A stretch of 10,085 nucleotides of DNA, from assembly GCA_022566235.1 (NCBI GenBank), contig JADFJI010000050.1, positions 1 through 10,085 of the forward strand, written 5' to 3'. Source of the DNA: Chloroflexota bacterium. Lineage in GTDB: Bacteria; Chloroflexota; Dehalococcoidia; Plut-88900. Of this stretch, positions 6,330 to 10,085 are shown piece by piece (the stretch's first letter is position 1; each line of letters begins with the position of its first letter). Below the pieces are notes generated by a model. That model saw only the letters and a program-made list of their open reading frames with translations, was not told where the DNA came from and ran no database searches. Made by a program: the position numbers and the translations under genes.

Positions 6330-7760
6330 ATGGCTAAGACCTTCAAGACCCCCCAGGACTATCTGGAGAGCATCCAGGACGGCAGGATAGTTTACGCCGA
6401 CGGCGAGAAGATCACCAACGTCGTAGAGCACCCCATCACCCGTAAAGGGGCCCTTGCCTTTGCAAGGGAATACGAGCGGTTCCACGACCCCGAGCTGAAG
6501 AAGATTTTCACTACCACGGACCCCGAGACGGGAGATCCCGTAGACCTCTTCCTGGTCCCCCCAAGAAACGCCGACGACCTGCTGAGACGGGCCAGGGCCC
6601 TGGAGTACGGCCGGGACATCGGGTACGGCTCCTCCCTTGCCCTCAGCGACGCCATCCTCTCCCTCTACATGGTGTCGTCGGAGCTGGCCGAGGCTAACCC
6701 CATGTACAAGGAAAACGTCGATGCGATGTACAAGCGTTTTCGTCAGGAAGACCTGATAATGGCCATCGCCATGTCGGACACCAAGGGCGACAGATCCCTG
6801 CACCCGGGACAGCAGAAAGACCCGGACATGTACGTGCGAAAGGTGGCGGAGCGGGACGACGGAATCGTCCTTCGGGGTATGAAAGCCCACATAACCGGGG
6901 CCGCCTTCATGCACGAGCTGGTGGTCATGCCCACCAAGCGGATGAAGCCCGACGAGTCCGACTACTCGGTGACCTGCCTAATCTCCCCCGGGACCCCCGG
7001 CGTGAAGCTGATCATGCGGCCCCGCCGGATGACGGGCAGCCAGTTCGAATATCCGATAAGCTACGGCGATGTCGGCGGCGAGTGCTTCGTCTGGCTGGAC
7101 GACGTCTTCGTTCCCTGGGAAAGGGTCATACAGAACGGAGAGGACTGGCTCTCCCAACCCATCGCCCGGGGCCTGGGGCTGCTGCTGCGATTCTCCGCCC
7201 TGTGCACTCAGAAGCACTACGCCGAGGTGATGGCCGGGGCCGGATACCTGCTGGCCAAATACAACGGGGTGGATAAGGCCCCCCACGTCCAGTCATACCT
7301 TTTCGAGATGGCGATGCTGGCCAGCACCCTCGACGCCTTCGTCACCTCCGCAGCCCTCTCCAGCGAGATTAAAGACAACATGGCAATACCCAACGGCGTC
7401 ATCACCAACGTAGGCAAGTACATGTTCACCGATAAGCTTAACCAGATGTACAAGTACCTGATAGACATCGGTGGGGCCATCATCACCACCCAGCCCTGGG
7501 AGACGGACTACAACAACCCCGAGCTTCACGACACCTTCACTAAATACCTTTCAGGCGGGGACAGGGCCACCGCCGAGCAGCGGCTTAGGCTCTACAATTT
7601 CGTGAGGGACTTGACCGCCGATGAGTACGGCGGCCACTTCATGGTCACGGAACTCCACGGCGCCGGGTCGCCCCAGGCCCAAAAGATGATGACCCTGCAC
7701 GGGTACGATTTCGAGAAGGCGGCGGAGAAGGTGCGACGATTGGCGAAAATCGAGGAGTAG
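6330..7760 (+). CDS. 4-hydroxyphenylacetate 3-monooxygenase (HpaB)-family flavoprotein
   Basis: This 476-residue protein of the HpaB/4-hydroxybutyryl-CoA dehydratase superfamily has an acyl-CoA-dehydrogenase-like fold. Landmarks are PPRNADDLLRRARALEYGRD (77-96), the flavin-region ITGAAFMHELVVMPTKRM (188-205), DDVFVPWERVI (257-267) and a C-terminal IGGAIITTQPWETDYNNPE (380-398). HpaB-type enzymes hydroxylate phenolic substrates using FADH2 from a separate reductase. The dehydratase branch additionally needs an iron-sulfur cluster held by three Cys and one His. Here only Cys216, Cys252 and Cys292 exist and no CxxxC pair lies near residue 100, so a dehydratase role is unlikely. No reductase gene is visible in the window. 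The start is fixed by AGGAGA six bases upstream. It is followed 49 bp later by a NIPSNAP gene, probably co-transcribed. The substrate is unknown. Confidence 0.88.
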   Translation: MAKTFKTPQDYLESIQDGRIVYADGEKITNVVEHPITRKGALAFAREYERFHDPELKKIFTTTDPETGDPVDLFLVPPRNADDLLRRARALEYGRDIGYGSSLALSDAILSLYMVSSELAEANPMYKENVDAMYKRFRQEDLIMAIAMSDTKGDRSLHPGQQKDPDMYVRKVAERDDGIVLRGMKAHITGAAFMHELVVMPTKRMKPDESDYSVTCLISPGTPGVKLIMRPRRMTGSQFEYPISYGDVGGECFVWLDDVFVPWERVIQNGEDWLSQPIARGLGLLLRFSALCTQKHYAEVMAGAGYLLAKYNGVDKAPHVQSYLFEMAMLASTLDAFVTSAALSSEIKDNMAIPNGVITNVGKYMFTDKLNQMYKYLIDIGGAIITTQPWETDYNNPELHDTFTKYLSGGDRATAEQRLRLYNFVRDLTADEYGGHFMVTELHGAGSPQAQKMMTLHGYDFEKAAEKVRRLAKIEE

Positions 7761-7809
7761 AGACGGTGTTGCCGGCAAAGAGCCAAATGTGAGTGCAGGA
7801 GGAGGCCCC

Positions 7810-8142
7810 ATGATATACGAGATGCGTCGCTACGAAGCCCTGCCCGGCAAATTGGACGCCTTGAATGAAGTGATGGCGAATCTGGCAGTCCCGCTATTCG
7901 AGAAGCTGGGGATGAAGCTGGTGGGCGCCTGGCAGCCTGTGGTGGGGGATTACACCAACGTCCTGATGTACATGCTCGCCTTTGACAGCATGAACGAGCG
8001 GGCCGAGAAATGGGAGGCGTTCTTCAAGCATCCCGACTGGGAGAAGGGCCGGGCCGAGGTGGCAGCAAAGCATGGAGGGCCCCTGGTGTCCAGAGAGATC
8101 CACTACTTCCTGGGGCCAACGTCGTATTCGCCACTCCAGTAG
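7810..8142 (+). CDS. NIPSNAP-family protein
   Basis: This 110-residue small protein is of the NIPSNAP type, with a dimeric alpha/beta-barrel fold. The strand MIYEMRRYEALPGKLDALNE opens the domain and is highly typical. A middle strand TNVLMYMLAFDSMNERAEKW (49-68) and helix HPDWEKGRAEV (74-84) follow, with a closing strand SREIHYF (94-100). Cytoplasmic; no signal peptide. Bacterial members often sit beside catabolic oxygenases, but their activity is mostly undefined. The start is the ATG at 7810, placed after a strong AGGAGGAGG (7797-7805); a GTG at 7789 in the same frame would swallow that ribosome-binding site. It probably shares a transcript with the upstream HpaB-family gene. Confidence 0.85.
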   Translation: MIYEMRRYEALPGKLDALNEVMANLAVPLFEKLGMKLVGAWQPVVGDYTNVLMYMLAFDSMNERAEKWEAFFKHPDWEKGRAEVAAKHGGPLVSREIHYFLGPTSYSPLQ

Positions 8143-8143
8143 C

Positions 8144-8162
8144 CCCGGGGCCTAGCCCTGGG
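8144..8162. terminator. Bidirectional hairpin between convergent genes
   Basis: CCCGGGG (8144-8150) pairs with CCCTGGG (8156-8162), one G-U pair included, around the loop CCTAG. It spans the nine-base gap between the two convergent stop codons and the last codons of the minus-strand gene, so it can serve both directions. There is no T-tract. Confidence 0.5.
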
Positions 8163-8457
8163 CATACAGCAGGTTGAAGTACTGGACCTTCACGTGGGTT
8201 GTGAGGGCGTGAAACTCAGAGCCAACCTTCTTGGCCTCGTCCCGTCCCATAACCTTCTCGAAGTCGGCCATGGATTCGACTTTGATGAGCACGGTCCTCT
8301 GGGGACTGCCCGCCCCGATGAAGAAGTTCTCCAACACCCTTATGGACTTTACCTCCGGTTGAGCCTTCCAAAAAGGCAGGCCGGTGGACTGCACCCACTG
8401 GATGAACTGGTCCCGTTTATTGGGCAAGATGTCGTAGCTGTACATCACTATTACCAT
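8152..8457 (-). CDS. Small dimeric alpha/beta-barrel (NIPSNAP/ABM-like) protein
   Basis: This 101-residue protein has the ferredoxin-like pattern of dimeric alpha/beta-barrel families. There is an N-terminal strand MVIVMYSYDI, a helix NKRDQFIQWVQSTG (13-26), strands VKSIRVLENFF (36-46) and QRTVLIKVESM (53-63), a helix ADFEKVMGRDEAKKVGSEF (64-82), and a final strand HVKVQYFNLLY. No catalytic residues can be assigned. AGGAGA (8470-8465 region) seven bases upstream supports the start at 8457. It converges on the NIPSNAP gene with only nine bases between the stops. I cannot tell NIPSNAP, antibiotic-biosynthesis-monooxygenase and EthD-like groups apart by eye; the role is unknown. Confidence 0.72.
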   Translation of the reverse strand: MVIVMYSYDILPNKRDQFIQWVQSTGLPFWKAQPEVKSIRVLENFFIGAGSPQRTVLIKVESMADFEKVMGRDEAKKVGSEFHALTTHVKVQYFNLLYAQG

Positions 8458-8575
8458 TCACAGGTCTCCTGACATCGATTTGCTTATTCTGTGCCCGGAA
8501 CGTGGGGGCCTCCCGCATCTGGGCGAAGCCCCTTTGCCCCCTCTCTCGCTCCGTCAAGCTCCCTTCGATGAGGGT

Positions 8576-8652
8576 GTTTAATAACAGTTTCGACCATCCC
8601 CCTGCCCCGACGCCGAGTCGGGGCACTTCCCGCTTTATAGGAGTTATTAAAC
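8576..8652. repeat. Nested inverted-repeat element
   Basis: A perfect 10-bp outer inverted repeat, GTTTAATAAC (8576-8585) and GTTATTAAAC (8643-8652), encloses a perfect 9-bp inner hairpin TGCCCCGAC (8603-8611) / GTCGGGGCA (8617-8625) with a 5-base loop. The AT-rich outer arms stand out from the GC-rich surroundings. It lies in the 264-bp gap between the divergent gene at 8457 and merR. It could be a miniature transposable element, a structured RNA or a divergent regulatory element. Confidence 0.55.
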
Positions 8653-8673
8653 GGCCTCTGATGTTCCAGGGGG

Positions 8674-8704
8674 TTGACATTACAGTTACTGGAAGCTTTA
8701 CACT
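8674..8704 (+). promoter_or_regulatory. MerR-type promoter/operator with 19-bp spacer
   Basis: TTGACA (8674-8679) and TACACT (8699-8704) are separated by 19 bases, the overlong spacing that MerR-family activators correct by distorting DNA. The spacer holds a dyad CAGT-T-ACTG (8683-8691) flanked by TT and AA, read TT-n-CAGT-T-ACTG-n-AA. It sits directly in front of the MerR gene, implying autoregulation of the whole operon. Expected transcript start is near 8711, about 11 bases before the ATG. Confidence 0.75.
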
Positions 8705-8721
8705 GGTTGCTGGAGGGTGAC

Positions 8722-9222
8722 ATGCCCAAGGTGCTCACTATAGGACGATTAGCGGAGTTGACAGGTGTTCCCCCCAAAACGATCCGTTATTACGAGGAGA
8801 CGGGTGTCCTGCCGCCACCCATGCGGAGCGGATCGGGTTACAGGCTTTACTCTAAGATCGACGTTCGCCGGCTGGAGCTGGTAAGGCGGGCCAGGGCGCT
8901 GGACATGGCGTTACCGGAGATATGCGGACTGATTCGACTGGCCGGCACGGGCACCTGCGATGAATTCCAGGATAGTTTCCTACAGATGGTGCAAGGAAAG
9001 AGGGAGGAGGTGGATAGGAAGATCGCGGACCTGCGCCACTTAAAACGGGACCTGAAAAGCCTGGAGGCCCACCTGTTGGCGGCAGGGGATGAGGTGGGAG
9101 CGTGCCATACGATGCTGGAGTGTTCCCCGGAGACCTGCACATGCCTCGGGGAGCGGAATTTCAATAAAGAAGGTAAAAAGGAGGCGATTTTATGGGTGGA
9201 CAAACCGGAGCCAAAGAGCTGA
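8722..9222 (+). CDS. MerR-family transcriptional regulator, metal-sensor type
   Basis: This 166-residue regulator has a MerR winged helix at 4-72 (LTIGRLAELTGVPPKTIRYY, 5-24, then the wing SGSGYRLY at 36-43) and a long dimerisation helix at about 81-118. The effector tail carries CHTMLECSPETCTC (128-141). Cys79, at the start of the dimerisation helix, and Cys128, His129, Cys134, Cys139 and Cys141 are the likely ligands, by analogy with MerR (Cys82/117/126) and ZntR (Cys79/114/115/124). The metal-loop spacing differs from both, so the ion cannot be predicted. The start ATG at 8722 follows GGAGGGTG (8712-8719); an in-frame TTG at 8674 lies inside the -35 box and is rejected. The gene overlaps the following Cys-rich gene by 31 bases and lies behind its own 19-bp-spacer promoter. 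Confidence 0.92.
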   Translation: MPKVLTIGRLAELTGVPPKTIRYYEETGVLPPPMRSGSGYRLYSKIDVRRLELVRRARALDMALPEICGLIRLAGTGTCDEFQDSFLQMVQGKREEVDRKIADLRHLKRDLKSLEAHLLAAGDEVGACHTMLECSPETCTCLGERNFNKEGKKEAILWVDKPEPKS

Positions 9223-9380
9223 CCGTATTAGACCAGGGGCGGGACTGTGGTTGTGGGTGTGCTGGCACGACGTGTGGGGCCGCCGAGCAAGATGTTGTGA
9301 AAACGGATGTGCCTGTGTCTGCAACGGCTGAGGAGTCGGGGTCGGGCCGGTGTGAATGCGGTTGCCTTTGCTGTGCATAG
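9192..9380 (+). CDS. Cys-rich metallothionein-like small protein
   Basis: This 62-residue protein has nine cysteines in two clusters. One is CGCGCAGTTC (19-28) and the other, at the extreme C-terminus, is CECGCLCC (54-61). A cysteine-free linker rich in Val, Thr, Ser and acidic residues separates them. CxC pairs of this density are the hallmark of metallothioneins and similar soft-metal chelators; I do not recognise a named family. Coding is supported by AAGGAGG (9178-9184) seven bases before the ATG, and by the 31-base overlap with merR in another frame, which implies translational coupling. It has no signal peptide, so it should act in the cytoplasm, buffering or delivering the metal that the MerR protein senses. 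Histidine is absent. A small metal-cluster scaffold is the main alternative. Confidence 0.78.
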   Translation: MGGQTGAKELTVLDQGRDCGCGCAGTTCGAAEQDVVKTDVPVSATAEESGSGRCECGCLCCA

Positions 9381-9444
9381 GCCCGTGGCCCCCGGCGCCC
9401 GGAGTTGCAACCTGGACCCTGTGACGTTGGGGAGGATGAGAGAG

Positions 9445-9792
9445 ATGAGGCGGACGAGAGAGGTGATGATTCTGTGGGCCGTGGCCCTTGGGCTCTTAGC
9501 CGCGGCCTGCGGGGGGGATGGAGGCGAGGCCGTGGCCTCGGGTGACCAGGCCGTTCCGACGATGTCTGTCCGGGGTGTCGTGATTCAAGTCAACGAATCT
9601 CCGGGTGATGAGGGTGTCGAGTCGATAGTGGTGAAGGTCGGCGACGAGGAAGCTACGTTTCTACTGGGTGAGGCGGTTGACCAAAGGTGGGACTCCGCTC
9701 ATCTACGGGGGCACATGCTACTGGAGACAGCCATAGGGATCAGATATATACGGGAAGACGGGACCCTCATCGCAGTGGACCTGACGGAGTAG
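9445..9792 (+). CDS. Small lipoprotein of unknown function
   Basis: This 115-residue lipoprotein has a short signal peptide MRRTREVMILWAVALGLLAA ending in the lipobox LLAAAC, with Cys22 the lipidated residue. A Gly/Ala-rich tether follows, then a compact beta-rich domain (about 41-115) with the pattern VRGVVIQVNES, SIVVKVGDEEATFLLGE and HLRGHMLLETAIGIRYIRE, ending LIAVDLTE. It should sit on the outer face of the cytoplasmic membrane. The start at 9445 lies nine bases after GGGGAGG (9429-9435); the ATG at 9436 abuts that site and is less likely. It is 64 bp downstream of the Cys-rich gene in the same direction, with no terminator seen between, so it is probably the third gene of the merR operon. 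No metal-binding motif is visible in the mature domain. Confidence 0.75.
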   Translation: MRRTREVMILWAVALGLLAAACGGDGGEAVASGDQAVPTMSVRGVVIQVNESPGDEGVESIVVKVGDEEATFLLGEAVDQRWDSAHLRGHMLLETAIGIRYIREDGTLIAVDLTE

Positions 9793-9844
9793 GCGAGGTG
9801 TCAGCGCAAACAAAGGCCGGGCGTTATATTTCACGTTCTTACGC

Positions 9845-9860
9845 CGGGACTGGACTCCCG
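9845..9860. terminator. Weak hairpin in convergent gap
   Basis: CGGGA (9845-9849) pairs with TCCCG (9856-9860) around a 6-base loop between the convergent stops at 9792 and 9904. It is short and has no T-tract; the position is its main support. Confidence 0.3.
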
Positions 9861-9903
9861 ACGACAATCGACCGAAGGTTATGCTGATTTTTGCTGCCAG
9901 GCA

Positions 9904-10085
9904 CTAGCCGCCGGCGATGGCCGATAGGAAGTGGACCTCGCTGTTCTCCCCCACCTTCTCCAGGACCCCCAGGCGTGAGGCATCACCGTCGATGGCTATG
10001 GTGAAGGTGGGCTTCAGGCGACCATTTTCCATCAGCCTTTCCTTGATGCCGGGGTAGGCCTGGTCCAGGTTATCGATGACCTGGC
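9904..10085 (-). CDS. MoaD/ThiS-family sulfur carrier (CysO-like), N-terminus beyond right edge
   Basis: The last 59 residues of a ubiquitin-like sulfur carrier are present; the start is outside the window. The sequence IDNLDQAYPGIKERLMENGR, then TFTIAIDGD and finally VHFLSAIAGG, follows the MoaD/CysO layout: helix, strand and the C-terminal Gly-Gly that is adenylated and thiocarboxylated. The DLxxxYPGIxERLM segment is especially like mycobacterial CysO and related MoaD-like proteins. Such carriers donate sulfur for cysteine, molybdopterin or tungstopterin, or thiamine. The Gly-Gly is immediately followed by the stop, so no protease processing is needed. The presence of a CysM-type synthase in the same window makes cysteine synthesis an attractive role, but MoaD for molybdenum cofactor cannot be excluded without the upstream neighbours. 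Confidence 0.85.
   Translation of the reverse strand, partial: QVIDNLDQAYPGIKERLMENGRLKPTFTIAIDGDASRLGVLEKVGENSEVHFLSAIAGG

Noticed and set aside
6183..6914. 243-codon minus-strand frame opposite the HpaB-family gene
   Set aside because: It is an antisense shadow of a well-supported gene with no ribosome-binding site or family features.
6330..7760. 4-hydroxybutyryl-CoA dehydratase
   Set aside because: Too few cysteines, and none where the iron-sulfur cluster ligands should be.
7789..7809. GTG start for the NIPSNAP protein
   Set aside because: It would place the strong AGGAGGAGG inside the coding region; the family normally begins at MIYEMR.
8674..8721. Upstream TTG start extending the MerR protein by 16 residues
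   Set aside because: The TTG is part of the -35 box, the added residues do not fit the family, and the ATG at 8722 has a proper ribosome-binding site.
9307..9444. Longer N-terminus for the lipoprotein
   Set aside because: It overlaps the Cys-rich gene and buries the signal peptide; a start at 9445 gives a normal lipoprotein signal.

Overview
The window looks like a high-GC chromosomal segment of an uncultured bacterium. The mix of an NfeD/SPFH pair, an HpaB-family flavin monooxygenase, NIPSNAP-type small proteins, an M24-fold protein and a CysM/MoaD-like pair is compatible with Chloroflexota (Dehalococcoidia/SAR202-like). That assignment is an inference from gene content and codon flavour, not from a marker gene. 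No rRNA, tRNA, CRISPR array or intact insertion sequence was seen.

Layout, left to right. Positions 1-443 (-) hold the 5' part of an unrecognised, less GC-rich gene running off the left edge; its start overlaps the start of an unrecognised acidic-tailed protein (424-933, +). A leader of about 230 bp with several hairpins precedes a TTG-started cysteine synthase (1165-2085, +). Convergent to it is a two-gene minus-strand operon: the NfeD membrane serine protease (3135-4466), then a stomatin-like SPFH protein (2241-3116) 17 bp downstream. A 350 bp divergent spacer leads to an M24-fold protein (4817-5968, +) in which all five metal-ligand positions look substituted. After a 361 bp gap with a possible decayed gene and a good sigma70-type promoter comes an HpaB-family flavoprotein (6330-7760, +), followed by a NIPSNAP-family small protein (7810-8142, +). 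A second small probable alpha/beta-barrel protein (8152-8457, -) converges on it across a compact hairpin.

The most distinctive part is 8674-9792. A MerR-family regulator is preceded by a TTGACA-N19-TACACT promoter with an operator-like dyad. It is followed by an overlapping 62-residue, nine-cysteine, metallothionein-like protein with a strong ribosome-binding site, and then by a small lipoprotein. I read this as a self-regulated metal (or soft-metal/thiol) sensing and buffering cassette. Just upstream lies a nested inverted-repeat element (8576-8652). The right edge cuts a minus-strand MoaD/ThiS-like sulfur carrier ending in Gly-Gly (9904-10085). It resembles CysO and is notable because the cysteine synthase in the same window resembles the CysM type that uses such a carrier.
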